DNA from: DASWED01 sp036394995
GTDB lineage: Bacteria; Actinomycetota; UBA4738; JACQTL01
Reading direction: 5' to 3'
Length of the DNA stretch: 64,000 nt
Assembly: GCA_036394995.1 (NCBI GenBank)
Contig: DASWED010000054.1
Coordinates: forward strand, 5,642-69,641
Part shown: piece by piece, positions 37,968 through 46,053 of the stretch
How positions within the stretch are numbered: the first letter of the stretch is position 1
Layout of the letters: each line of letters starts with the position of its first letter
Made by a program: the position numbers and the translations under genes
The notes under the pieces: generated by a model
What the model saw: the letters and a program-made list of their open reading frames with translations, nothing else
The model's database searches: none
What the model was told of the DNA's origin: nothing

Positions 37968-38792
37968 TCAGGCGGTCTCCTCGACGACCGGGTCCGCCCG
38001 AACGAGGAAGCGCTCGATGATCGGGGCCAGCTCCCGGGCCTCGGTCAGCAGGCCGAGGTGGCCGCCGCCGTACACGTGCAGCTCCGCGTTCGGGATCAGC
38101 CGTCGCATGACGCGGGCGTTCACGAGGGGGATGAGCGGGTCGTCGTCGCCGGCCAGGACCAGGGTGGGCTGCCGGATCCAAGGGAGGAACGGCAGGCTGC
38201 TCCAACCGGCTCCGGCGGCCAGCTGGTAGACGTAGCCCAGCCGGGGCCCCAGGCGGGTCCCGCCCTGCAGCAGCTCCCGGGCCCGGGCCGGGTCCGCGCG
38301 GATGGTCCCCCCGTACACGTCCGGCGCGATGCGTTCCAGGTACTCGGCGTCGAGGTACCGGCGGGGCGTGGCCATCCGCACGAGGACCCGGGGCCGGGCC
38401 GGGACCATCGTCATCCCCGTGCCGGTGGCGGCCAGGACCAGGCGGCGGCACCGGCTCGGGTGGCACAGGGCGAGCTGCTGCGCCACCCCGCCGCCCCACG
38501 AGAAGCCGAGCACGTCGACGGTCCCGTACCCCAGCGCGTCGAGCAGCCCGGCCAGCAGCCGGGCCAGGCCCGGAAAGCGGTAGGGGGCTCGCGGCAGCGG
38601 CGAGCCGCCGACGCCGGGGGGGTCGAACCGGATCACCTCGATCGATGGGTCGAGGGCGTCGACGAGCGGTTGCAGCAGCTCGAGGCTGCCTCCGATGCCG
38701 CCGGCCACGACCAGCGGCGTGCGGGTCCCGTCGCCGGGGCGCACGGCGACGCGCGCGGAGCGGCCCCCCACGGTGACGATCCGCACGGTCAT
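37968..38792 (-). CDS. phaZ: intracellular medium-chain PHA depolymerase
   Basis: A 274-residue alpha/beta hydrolase that closely follows the pattern I know from Pseudomonas PhaZ. Shared stretches are RTPLVVAGGIGGSLELLQPL, FDPPGVGGSPLPRAPYRFPG, LARLLAGLLDALGYG, APDVYGGTIRADP and QPTLVLAGDDDPLIPLVNAR. The nucleophile Ser is in LGFSWGGGVAQQLA (about residue 97), the Asp in AGDDDP and the His in YGGGHLGLL. It would release 3-hydroxy acids from stored polymer. It overlaps phaC by four bases (ATGA), so synthesis and breakdown enzymes are coupled. Confidence rests on motif matches and context. Confidence 0.78.
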   Translation of the reverse strand: MTVRIVTVGGRSARVAVRPGDGTRTPLVVAGGIGGSLELLQPLVDALDPSIEVIRFDPPGVGGSPLPRAPYRFPGLARLLAGLLDALGYGTVDVLGFSWGGGVAQQLALCHPSRCRRLVLAATGTGMTMVPARPRVLVRMATPRRYLDAEYLERIAPDVYGGTIRADPARARELLQGGTRLGPRLGYVYQLAAGAGWSSLPFLPWIRQPTLVLAGDDDPLIPLVNARVMRRLIPNAELHVYGGGHLGLLTEARELAPIIERFLVRADPVVEETA

Positions 38793-40525
38793 CGGTCCAT
38801 CACGTACGTGCCGGGGGCGGGATCGCTCGGGCGGAATCCGGCCCCGCCGAGCCGTCGCGGCCGCGGCCGGTCTCCTCCGCCGCGTTCCTCCAGCCACCCG
38901 ACGTAGTCGGGCCACCACGTGCCGCGCTCCGTGGTCGCGGTGGACAGCCACTCGGCCGGATCGGGCGGCGCATCGGGCGCCGTCCGGAACGTGGCCCTCT
39001 GGTTCCCCGGCGGGTTCACCAGTGACGCGATGTGCCCGCTGGTGGACAGCACGAAGCGCGAGCGCCCGCCCAGCAGCTGGGTGCTCCGGTAACACGACTC
39101 CCACGGACAGAGGTGGTCGGCGACGCCGGCGATCACGTAGGAGTCCACGCCCACGGCCCCCAGGTCGACCGGGGACCCGAGCATCCGGGCCGATCCCGGC
39201 CGGGTCAGGGAGTTGCCCGTGGCCAGCCGGAGGAAGTCCCGGTGCAGCCGCGCCGGCATCCTGGTGGTGTCCGCGTTCCAGTACAGGATGTCGAACGGCC
39301 TGGGGCTGCGTCCCTCGAGGTAGTTGTTCACCCAGTACGACCAGATCAGGTCGCCCGGCCGGAGCCAGGCGAACACCTCGGCCAGGGCGCGGCCATCCAG
39401 GTACCCCCGGGCCCTCGACGCGGCGGCGGCGGCTCGCGCGGTTCGCTCGTCGATGGCGGCGCCGGCGGTGCCCGCCCGGGCCTGGTCGAGGACGGTCACC
39501 CCCAGGCCCAGCCCGGCGACGCGGTCCTCCTGCCCGGTTGCTGCCAGGTGCGCCAGGACCATCGACGCGATGATCCCCCCCGAGCACAGCGCGAGCATGG
39601 CCGCCCGGTCGGCGCGGGTGATGCGCTGGGTCGCCTCCAGCGCCTCGACGACGGCCTGACCGTAGACATCGGCCCCCCAGTCCCGGTGGCGGGCGTCGGG
39701 GTTGCGCCAGCTCATGGAGAACACCTGCTGCCCGCTCCGGACGAGGTATTCGATCAGGCTCCGTCCTGGAGCGAGGTCGACGATGTAGTGCTTGTTGATC
39801 ATCGGCGGGACCACCAGCAGGGGCACGCGCCGGACCCTCGGCGTCTGCGGCGCGTACTGCAGCAGCTCGAACACGGGCGTCCGGAGCACCACCGCGCCGG
39901 GGGTCACGCCGAGGTCCACCCCCACCTCGAACGCGTCGGGCTCGACCATGGTGGGGACGCGGGGCGGCGTGGACATGTCGGCGAGCAGGTGGCGGAGGCC
40001 TCGGACGACGCTCGCGCCTCGTGAGTCCACGAGGGCCTTCCAGAACGCCGGGCTCACCGCGGGGATGTTGCTGGGGGCGAGGGCCTCGACCAGGTTCTCC
40101 ACGATGAAGCCGATCCGCTCGTCGTCCCTCCAGGCGAGGTCCGCGTCGCCGACCAGCTCGCGCGCCGTCTGCCCGGCCGCCACGTAGCCCTGGACCAGCC
40201 GCCGGAGCACCGGATTCGTCGCCCAGGCGGGATCGGCGAACCGGCGGTCCGATGCCGGCGGCATCACCGTCGACCGGCCCAGCCCCACGCGGAGCATCTC
40301 GCCGGCCAGGGCAGCGCCGCGCCGCGCGACCGTCCCGGGTCGGCGAGCCAGCGCCGCCGCGAACCTGACACCGGCGGGGCCGGGAACGAGCCGCCGCCGG
40401 GGCCCCAGCGCCGCGTCGCCCAGCAGGAGGTCGAGCGCAGCCGCGTCGGCCGCCGCACGGCCGTTCCCGTTCGCGGCGGGGACCGGCGCGCCGTGACGGT
40501 TCTCCGGGGACGGGTTCGCGGCCAT
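38789..40525 (-). CDS. phaC: polyhydroxyalkanoate synthase, class II-like PhaC
   Basis: A 578-residue synthase that polymerises (R)-3-hydroxyacyl-CoA. The N-terminal domain has DRRFADPAWATNPVLRRLVQ and FIVENLVEALAPSNIPAVSP; the core has EVGVDLGVTPGAVVLRTPVF, PLLVVPPMINKHYIVDLAPG, VFSMSWRNPDARHRDWG and the modified lipase box LALCSGGI with catalytic Cys near residue 313. The Asp (YVIAGVADHLCPWESCYRST) and His (STSGHIASLVNPPGN) of the triad follow. The single-gene form with this N-terminus resembles class II (medium-chain) enzymes of Pseudomonas. The ATG overlaps the upstream ligase stop (TGATG). No phasin, PhaR or PhaE gene is nearby. Confidence 0.87.
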   Translation of the reverse strand: MAANPSPENRHGAPVPAANGNGRAAADAAALDLLLGDAALGPRRRLVPGPAGVRFAAALARRPGTVARRGAALAGEMLRVGLGRSTVMPPASDRRFADPAWATNPVLRRLVQGYVAAGQTARELVGDADLAWRDDERIGFIVENLVEALAPSNIPAVSPAFWKALVDSRGASVVRGLRHLLADMSTPPRVPTMVEPDAFEVGVDLGVTPGAVVLRTPVFELLQYAPQTPRVRRVPLLVVPPMINKHYIVDLAPGRSLIEYLVRSGQQVFSMSWRNPDARHRDWGADVYGQAVVEALEATQRITRADRAAMLALCSGGIIASMVLAHLAATGQEDRVAGLGLGVTVLDQARAGTAGAAIDERTARAAAAASRARGYLDGRALAEVFAWLRPGDLIWSYWVNNYLEGRSPRPFDILYWNADTTRMPARLHRDFLRLATGNSLTRPGSARMLGSPVDLGAVGVDSYVIAGVADHLCPWESCYRSTQLLGGRSRFVLSTSGHIASLVNPPGNQRATFRTAPDAPPDPAEWLSTATTERGTWWPDYVGWLEERGGGDRPRPRRLGGAGFRPSDPAPGTYVMDR

Positions 40526-42033
40526 CACGCGGTCGGCTCCATCGCCGCGTCGACGGGCGCACGCACCTCTCGCCGCAGAATCTTGCCGGTGGTGGTCTTG
40601 GGGAGCTCGGCCTCCAGCCACACGTGCCGTGGGTACTTGTAGGCGGCGACCCGGTCCTTCACGAAGGCCCGGAGCTCGTCCGCGGTCGCCTGCGCTCCGT
40701 TCTTGAGCACCACCGCGGCGCCGACCTCCTCCCCGTGGGTCGGGTGGGGGATGCCGATCACGGCCGCTTCCGCGACCGCCGGGTGCTCGTACAGCACTTC
40801 CTCGACCTCCCGGGGGTACACGTTGTAGCCGCCGCGGATGATGAGGTCCTTCTTCCGGTCGACGATGAAGAAGAAGCCGTCCTCGTCCTGGCGAGCCAGG
40901 TCGCCGGTGCGAAACCACCCGTCGGGGATGGCCTCGCGCGTGGCGTCCTCCCGGCGCCAGTAGCCCTTCATGACGTTGTGGCCGCGGATCGCGATCTCGC
41001 CCACGTCGCCGGCGGGCACGTCGCCGCCGTCCTGACCGACCAGGCGCATCTCGACGCCCTCGATCGGTGTGCCGATGGACCCCGGCTTCCGTTCGCGGTT
41101 CGGATGGTTGAAGGAGGCGACCGGCGACGTCTCCGACAGGCCGTACCCCTCGAGGATCACGCACCCGAACGCGGCCTCGAAGCCGCGCAGGACCTCGACC
41201 GGCAAAGCGGCACCGCCCGACACGCACAGCCGAAGGGAGCTGGTGTCGAAGTCTTCCCGGGACGGGTGGTTCAGCAGGGCGACATACATCGTGGGGACGC
41301 CCTCGAAGATGGTGACCCGGTCCCGCTCGATGGTCCGCAGGGCCTCACCGGGGTCGAACCGGGGCAGCAGCGTAAGGGAGGAGCCACTCGTCACCGAAGC
41401 GTTGAGCCCGCACGTCTGACCGAACGAGTGGAACAGGGGCAGGCACCCCATGACGACGTCATCGGGCTCGAGGAAGAACAGCGTGGAGGCCGACACGGCG
41501 GCGTTGCGGGCGAGGTTGGCGTGCGTGAGCTCGGCGCCCTTCGGCCGCCCGCTCGTGCCGGACGTGTAGAGGATCACGGCGGTGTCGTCGTCGGCGCGAC
41601 CGGCCACCTCATGGACGGGCGAGCGCGCGTCCAGCATCCGGTCGAACTCCCCCGGTACCACGGAAACCACGCGCGACCCCGCGGCCCCTGCGGAGGCCTC
41701 GTCGACCACGTACCGCCAGGCGAAGATGGCCGAGGCCCCGGAGTCGCCGAGGTAGTACTCCACCTCGCGCGAGCGCAGCAGCGGGTTCATGGGCACCACG
41801 ACCGCTCCGGCCCGCAGCACGCCGTAGTAGATGACCGGGAACTCCAGGACGTTCGGAAGCATGATCCCGACCCGGTCCCCCGGCCCCACGCCGAGGTCGG
41901 CGAGGAGGCCGGCGACGCGGGCGGACCTCTCGTCGAGCTCGGCATAAGTGATCACCGAGTCCAACAGCCGAACGGCCGCCCGCTCCGCGTACATCTCCCG
42001 GGCTTCCATCAGGTTCGAAGCAAGGTTCGACAT
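40525..42033 (-). CDS. fatty acyl-CoA synthetase (AMP-forming, FadD-like)
   Basis: A 502-residue ANL-superfamily ligase. The phosphate-binding loop is VILYTSGTSGRPKGAELTHA (about residue 155). Other core motifs are CLPLFHSFGQTCGLN, LEGYGLSETSPVASFNHPN, DGWFRTGDLARQDEDGFFFI, VDRKKDLIIRGGYNVYPREV and the catalytic-Lys segment LPKTTTGKILRREVRA. It is closest in style to medium/long-chain acyl-CoA ligases. As first gene of the fadD-phaC-phaZ-acyl-CoA dehydrogenase operon it would activate free fatty acids, including those released by PhaZ. ATG 42033 follows GGAGG with good spacing. Two long inverted repeats lie 90-140 bases upstream. Confidence 0.88.
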   Translation of the reverse strand: MSNLASNLMEAREMYAERAAVRLLDSVITYAELDERSARVAGLLADLGVGPGDRVGIMLPNVLEFPVIYYGVLRAGAVVVPMNPLLRSREVEYYLGDSGASAIFAWRYVVDEASAGAAGSRVVSVVPGEFDRMLDARSPVHEVAGRADDDTAVILYTSGTSGRPKGAELTHANLARNAAVSASTLFFLEPDDVVMGCLPLFHSFGQTCGLNASVTSGSSLTLLPRFDPGEALRTIERDRVTIFEGVPTMYVALLNHPSREDFDTSSLRLCVSGGAALPVEVLRGFEAAFGCVILEGYGLSETSPVASFNHPNRERKPGSIGTPIEGVEMRLVGQDGGDVPAGDVGEIAIRGHNVMKGYWRREDATREAIPDGWFRTGDLARQDEDGFFFIVDRKKDLIIRGGYNVYPREVEEVLYEHPAVAEAAVIGIPHPTHGEEVGAAVVLKNGAQATADELRAFVKDRVAAYKYPRHVWLEAELPKTTTGKILRREVRAPVDAAMEPTA

Positions 42034-42123
42034 CGATGACCTCCATGCGCAGTCGCCGTCGACGGCAAGCCTCGAACCACCGAGCCCCCGCGGCAATGGC
42101 CCCCCGAACAAGGAACGACGGCC

Positions 42124-42149
42124 GCGAGTTGTGGCGGCCCACAACTCGC
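42124..42149. promoter_or_regulatory. perfect 11-base inverted repeat upstream of the PHA operon
   Basis: GCGAGTTGTGG (42124-42134) and CCACAACTCGC (42139-42149) form a perfect dyad with a four-base centre. It lies 90 bases before the ligase start and 127 before GTG 42276 of the divergent gene. It resembles a TetR/FadR-type operator; no regulator gene is adjacent. Confidence 0.5.
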
Positions 42150-42175
42150 CCGCCGACCAGTCGATGGTCGGGCGG
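42150..42175. promoter_or_regulatory. second dyad beside the PHA-operon palindrome
   Basis: CCGCCGACCA (42150-42159) pairs with TGGTCGGGCGG (42165-42175) with one bulged base and a five-base loop. It abuts the first palindrome and may be a second operator half or a hairpin in the ligase leader. Confidence 0.35.
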
Positions 42176-42275
42176 ACACGGCGTAGACCTCGATCGTCGG
42201 GGGAGCTTCAGTCGGAGAATGTGGAAGGAGGAGCTCCCGCAAAGAGCGGGGACCTCAACCCGCCCCGAGGCGGAG

Positions 42276-42776
42276 GTGTCGACGCTGGACGCGAGACCGC
42301 TGACACGAGCGTGGCCGGCATACGCGGCCGCGGTTCTGGCGTTCGCCTCCGCCGCGGTGAGCCTGTACTGGACGCTCGGCGGCACCCGTTTGCTCGACAC
42401 CGTTGGAGGCTCACTCGAGGATCTCGCTCGGGAGCGCTCCGGTGGCGCCCTCTTGCTGGGCATCGTCGTCGTGCTGGTGAAGGCGGTTGGGGGGGTGCTC
42501 GCGCTGGCTCTCGTTCGGCCGTGGGGCGCTCGCGTCGGGCGGAGGTTGCCGGTCTTGCTGGCCGGGGCTGCGAGCACGCTGCTCGCGCTCTACGGAGCGG
42601 TGTACGTCCTCGTCGGGGGACTCGTCCTCGGCGGCGTGATCACCCCATCCGAACCAGTCGACCTTCACGGCTTGCGGTGGCACGTATTCGTCTGGGAACT
42701 CTGGTTCCTGCTCTGGGGTCTGGCTCTCGGGCTCGCGGCCTGGCGGTCCCACGTCGACCGCTCGTCGTCGACTTGA
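42276..42776 (+). CDS. DUF3995-type membrane protein
   Basis: A 166-residue membrane protein with four helices: AWPAYAAAVLAFASAAVSLY, GALLLGIVVVLVKAVGGVLA, LPVLLAGAASTLLALYGAVY with VLVGGLVLGGVI, and VFVWELWFLLWGLALGLAAW. The first helix followed by WTLGGTRLLDTVGG and the LALVRPWG and VWELWFLLWGL signatures fit the DUF3995 family of actinobacterial membrane proteins, whose role is unknown. GTG 42276 is chosen with GAGG five bases upstream; an ATG at about 42219 would add 19 residues. It is divergent from the PHA operon. Confidence 0.7.
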   Translation: MSTLDARPLTRAWPAYAAAVLAFASAAVSLYWTLGGTRLLDTVGGSLEDLARERSGGALLLGIVVVLVKAVGGVLALALVRPWGARVGRRLPVLLAGAASTLLALYGAVYVLVGGLVLGGVITPSEPVDLHGLRWHVFVWELWFLLWGLALGLAAWRSHVDRSSST

Positions 42777-43121
42777 ACCCTGTCACCCGCGAACTCTCGC
42801 GAACTACGACGTGACCAAGCAGGCCTCCAAGGGGAATTCGGGACAGCCGATCGAGCCCGTCGACGGCCTCGGTCGGGAGGCCTTCTGGGACCCGCACGGC
42901 TTCCTGATGTCCGCGCTCGGCGACGACTGTGCCCCACCCCGGGACCTCGACCGGGGGTTGGCCGGGTCGTGCTGGGGAGGGTGTGGGTGCCGTCGGCGCC
43001 CTCGAAGGTCCTCCGTCCCTCCCATCCCCGGACGACCGAGGGGAATCTCATCTTCAAGCAGGGCATCAGCGTCCGGGCAGGTGCGCCGATCGGGCTGGTC
43101 GACCCGGACGCTCTCGGCGCT
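42777..43121. other. 345-base gap without a convincing gene
   Basis: Between the DUF3995 gene and the PucR gene no frame on either strand shows a known family. A plus-strand frame from GTG 42811 reads EAFWDPHGFLMSALGDDC before turning into Arg-rich text. Another plus frame reads NLIFKQGISVRAGAPIGLVD and stops at 43125. These could be remnants of a decayed gene. No repeat, tRNA or insertion-sequence end was seen. Confidence 0.4.
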
Positions 43122-44372
43122 CTAGACGAAGCGGAGGGAGTCGAGCGCCGTGAGGAGCTCGGCGGCGGCCCTCGGGTCGTCCAGCGAGCGGCCCGTGTAG
43201 TCCTGCACTCTGCGCAGGCGGTACCTCACGGTGTTGGGGTGGCAGTAGATCCGTTTGCCGGCCTCGGTGGCCGAGCCGCCGGCGTCGAACCAGGCCTGCA
43301 GGGTGTCCAGCAGCAGAGTGCGGTCGTGCTCGGGGAGGTCGAGGACGGGGCCGAGCACCGTCCGGGCCAGCTCACCGGCCGCCTCGGGGGCAGCCGCCGA
43401 GAGCACCCGGAGCGGCGACACCTCGAACTGGGCCACGGCCGGGCTTCCCGGGGGGAGGCTGGCCAGGACCAGCCGCGCGTGGTGCAGGGCCCGGGGGGTC
43501 TCGCCCAGTGACCGGAAGACCGGGCTGACGCCCGTTCGGGCCCGTACGTTTCGTTCCAGCAGCCGCACGAGGATCTCGATTGCCTCGACCTCCCGGAGCG
43601 ACGCCACCCCCATCTGGATGTCGGGGTACAGGCGCCAGGCCGAGCCGATCCCTCGCCCGGCCAGCAGCGCCTCGGCGTCGGGGAGTCCCTCCTCGGCCAG
43701 CGCGGGGGCCTCGGCCACCACCACCACGAACACCCCCTCCCAGGGCAGGCCGAGCGCCTTCGCCGCCTCCCACAGCGTGTCCCGGTCCGGGATGCCGCCG
43801 GTGAACAGCGCCTCCACCAGCGCGGAGCGGTGCTGCGCCCGGGCCAGCGCCAGCTCCGCATTGGTCTCCCGGTAGGCGAGCGTGACCGCCTCGGTGTACT
43901 CGCCGTTCAGCCACCAGATCTGGGTCGCCGCGTCCAGGAGCATCTCGGTCGACACCCGGCCGCTCCGGCGGGCCACCTCGACGAGACCGGTCCACAGCTC
44001 GGTGAATCCCAGCCGGTACGCGTGGAGGATGTCCACGAGCGGCGAACCCTGCTCGGCGCGCCGCCGGCCCAGCTCCCGCGGCGCCGAGAGGTCCGGCGGG
44101 TCGGTGGTCAGCGCAGCCGCCATGGCCTCCATGTTGGCGTGCACGGACTCGCGAAGCTCCTCGTCGGTCACGACGAGCGTCTCGCGGTAGAACTGGACCT
44201 CGCCCCGGATCCGCCGGATGACCCGGTCGTCGAGGTCGGGAAGCCGATCCTCCAGCGCCCGCGCGATGTCCGCGAGCTCCGGGGCCAGGACGTGGTGGCC
44301 ACCGCGGTCCGGTCCGGACCTGCTCGCCGCCCTGCTCGCTCCGGTGGCCATCGCACTCCTCTCGTCCGACAT
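43122..44372 (-). CDS. PucR-family transcriptional regulator
   Basis: A 416-residue regulator. An N-terminal RsbRD-like helical region (IARALEDRLPDLDDRVIRRI; YRETLVVTDEELRESVHANM) precedes a GGDEF-like fold segment (WEGVFVVVVAEAPALAEEGL; LYPDIQMGVASLREVEAIEI). The C-terminal helix-turn-helix of the CdaR/PucR type is at about residues 365-400 (AWFDAGGSATEAGKRIYCHP, NTVRYRLRRVQDYTGRSL). PucR proteins often activate purine, amino-acid or aromatic catabolism. It is divergent from the ABC transporter operon across 127 bases containing inverted repeats. ATG 44372 has GGAG seven bases upstream; ATG 44351 behind GAGGAG is equally possible. Confidence 0.85.
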   Translation of the reverse strand: MSDERSAMATGASRAASRSGPDRGGHHVLAPELADIARALEDRLPDLDDRVIRRIRGEVQFYRETLVVTDEELRESVHANMEAMAAALTTDPPDLSAPRELGRRRAEQGSPLVDILHAYRLGFTELWTGLVEVARRSGRVSTEMLLDAATQIWWLNGEYTEAVTLAYRETNAELALARAQHRSALVEALFTGGIPDRDTLWEAAKALGLPWEGVFVVVVAEAPALAEEGLPDAEALLAGRGIGSAWRLYPDIQMGVASLREVEAIEILVRLLERNVRARTGVSPVFRSLGETPRALHHARLVLASLPPGSPAVAQFEVSPLRVLSAAAPEAAGELARTVLGPVLDLPEHDRTLLLDTLQAWFDAGGSATEAGKRIYCHPNTVRYRLRRVQDYTGRSLDDPRAAAELLTALDSLRFV

Positions 44373-44452
44373 CGACGAGCTCCGCCTTCCGAACAGTGGC
44401 ACAGCGACCTCGCGGACGCCACCGTTGTGGCGGCGGACAAACGGCCTGGGAG

Positions 44453-44475
44453 CAATGTCGTCTCCACAGACATTG
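44453..44475. promoter_or_regulatory. inverted repeat in the PucR / ABC transporter divergent region
   Basis: CAATGTC (44453-44459) and GACATTG (44469-44475) form a 7-9-7 dyad 24 bases before the transporter start. An outer CGGACAA (44434-44440) is matched by TTGTCCG (44473-44479). This is a candidate operator for the adjacent PucR regulator. Confidence 0.45.
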
Positions 44476-44499
44476 TCCGGGCCGGGCCCGCCGGGCTGA

Positions 44500-45342
44500 A
44501 TGAGCGTCATGGTCATGCAGGGTTCCGCGGCCGCGACGACGATCCTCCCGGGTGGGCCCACCCTCCGGGTGGAGGCGCTGACCGTCCGGTTCGGCGGCCT
44601 GACGGCGCTCGACGACGTCTCCCTGGAGGTCCGTCCCGGGGAGATCGTCGGCATCATCGGGCCGAACGGCGCCGGGAAGACCACCCTGTTCAACTCGATC
44701 TGCGGCTTCGTGAAGCCGACCGCCGGCGTCATCCGGTACGGCGGCCGTTCGCTCACGTCCGCCCGCCCCCAGCACCTCTCGCGTCTGGGGATCGCCCGGA
44801 CCCTCCAGGGCCTCGGCCTGTGGGAGGGGCTCACCGCCCTCGAGAACGTCATGGCGGGAGCAACCCGCTCCGCCCGTGCGGGATTCGCCGCATCGCTCTT
44901 CGCGCTCCCCCGAGCCGACCGGGACGAGGCGCGGATCCGAGGCAGGGCGCTCGCGCTGCTCGACGAGCTGGGCGTGGCGGACGTCGCGGACCGCCCGCCC
45001 CCGACGCTGCCCTACGGCGTGCAGAAGCGGGTCGCTCTGGCCCGGGCCCTGGCGGCGGAGCCGTCGCTGCTCCTCCTGGACGAGCCCGCGGGAGGTCTGT
45101 CGGAGGGGGACATCGACGACCTGGCGACACGCCTGCGAGGCCTCCGCACCGACATGGCGATCGCGCTGGTCGAGCACCACATGGACTTCGTCATGACGCT
45201 CTGCGACCGGGTCGTGGTCCTGGACTTCGGCAGGGTCATCGCGTCCGGGAGACCCGACGAGGTCCGCACCGATCCGCTGGTGACCGCCGCCTATCTGGGC
45301 GAGGAAGTCGAACACGAGGAGGCCGGCGATGCTCGCGGTTGA
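44500..45342 (+). CDS. livG: branched-chain amino-acid-type ABC transporter ATPase LivG
   Basis: A 280-residue ATPase, first gene of a five-gene import system. Walker A is IIGPNGAGKTTLFNSICGFV, the Q-loop region is ARTLQGLGLWEGLTALENVM, the signature is LPYGVQKRVALARALAAEPS and Walker B is LLLLDEPAGGLS. The LivG-specific insert (FAASLFALPRADRDEARIRG) and the AAYLGE C-terminus are present. It pairs with LivF to drive import through LivH/LivM. ATG 44500 is chosen, but in-frame ATGs at 44509 and 44515 are close. The last 14 bases overlap livF. Expression is probably controlled by the divergent PucR protein. Confidence 0.9.
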   Translation: MSVMVMQGSAAATTILPGGPTLRVEALTVRFGGLTALDDVSLEVRPGEIVGIIGPNGAGKTTLFNSICGFVKPTAGVIRYGGRSLTSARPQHLSRLGIARTLQGLGLWEGLTALENVMAGATRSARAGFAASLFALPRADRDEARIRGRALALLDELGVADVADRPPPTLPYGVQKRVALARALAAEPSLLLLDEPAGGLSEGDIDDLATRLRGLRTDMAIALVEHHMDFVMTLCDRVVVLDFGRVIASGRPDEVRTDPLVTAAYLGEEVEHEEAGDARG

Positions 45343-46036
45343 GTCCCTGACGGCGGCCTACGGTTCGGTGAAGGCGCTCAGCGATGCGTCGCTGACCGTC
45401 GCCGACGGGTCGATCACGGCGGTGCTCGGTGCGAACGGCGCCGGCAAGACCACGCTGCTCCGGACGATCTCGGGTCTGGTGCGCCCGGCGTCGGGCAGCG
45501 TCGTCCACGACGGCAGGCAGCTCTGCGGACGGCGGGCGGAGGACATCGCGCGCGGCGGGATCGCCCACGTGCCGGAGGGGCGCGGGGTGATCCAGGAGCT
45601 GACGGTGGACGAGAACCTCCGCCTGGGCGGCCTGGCCCGGCGGGACCGCGCCGGGCTGCGCCGGGGCCTCGCGGAGGCCTACGAGCTGTTCCCCGCCCTC
45701 GCGGCCCGGCGGCGGCAGCCGGCCTTCACGCTCTCGGGCGGCGAGCGCCAGATGCTGGCCATCGGTCGGGCGCTGGTGGCCCGCCCCCGGCTCCTGCTCC
45801 TGGACGAGCCGTCGCTCGGCCTGGCCCCGCTGATCGTGAAGCAGACCATGGCGCTCATCCGGCGGTTGCGCGACGAGGTCGGCCTCGCCGTCCTCCTGGT
45901 CGAGCAGAACGCCAGGAGCGCGCTGTCGATCGCCGACACCGGCGTCGTCCTCTCGCTGGGGCGGGTCGTCGTGTCGGGCCCGGCCCCCCAGCTGGCCCTG
46001 GACGAGGGCCTCCGCCACGCCTACCTCGGCTTTTGA
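45329..46036 (+). CDS. livF: branched-chain amino-acid-type ABC transporter ATPase LivF
   Basis: A 235-residue ATPase, partner of LivG. Walker A is VLGANGAGKTTLLRTISGLV, the LivF-typical segment is GIAHVPEGRGVIQELTVDEN, the signature is FTLSGGERQMLAIGRALVAR, and Walker B is LLLLDEPSLGLAPLIVKQTM. The H-loop region is replaced by LLVEQNARSALSIAD, as usual in LivF. The C-terminus HAYLGF is canonical. It overlaps livG by 14 bases and precedes livH by 17 bases. Confidence 0.92.
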   Translation: MLAVESLTAAYGSVKALSDASLTVADGSITAVLGANGAGKTTLLRTISGLVRPASGSVVHDGRQLCGRRAEDIARGGIAHVPEGRGVIQELTVDENLRLGGLARRDRAGLRRGLAEAYELFPALAARRRQPAFTLSGGERQMLAIGRALVARPRLLLLDEPSLGLAPLIVKQTMALIRRLRDEVGLAVLLVEQNARSALSIADTGVVLSLGRVVVSGPAPQLALDEGLRHAYLGF

Positions 46037-46053
46037 GAGAAGGGAGCGACGTC

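Noticed and set aside
42811..43125. Possible small protein from GTG 42811
   Set aside because: The frame loses protein-like composition after about 45 residues, has no ribosome binding site and no recognised family. Kept as gap description only.
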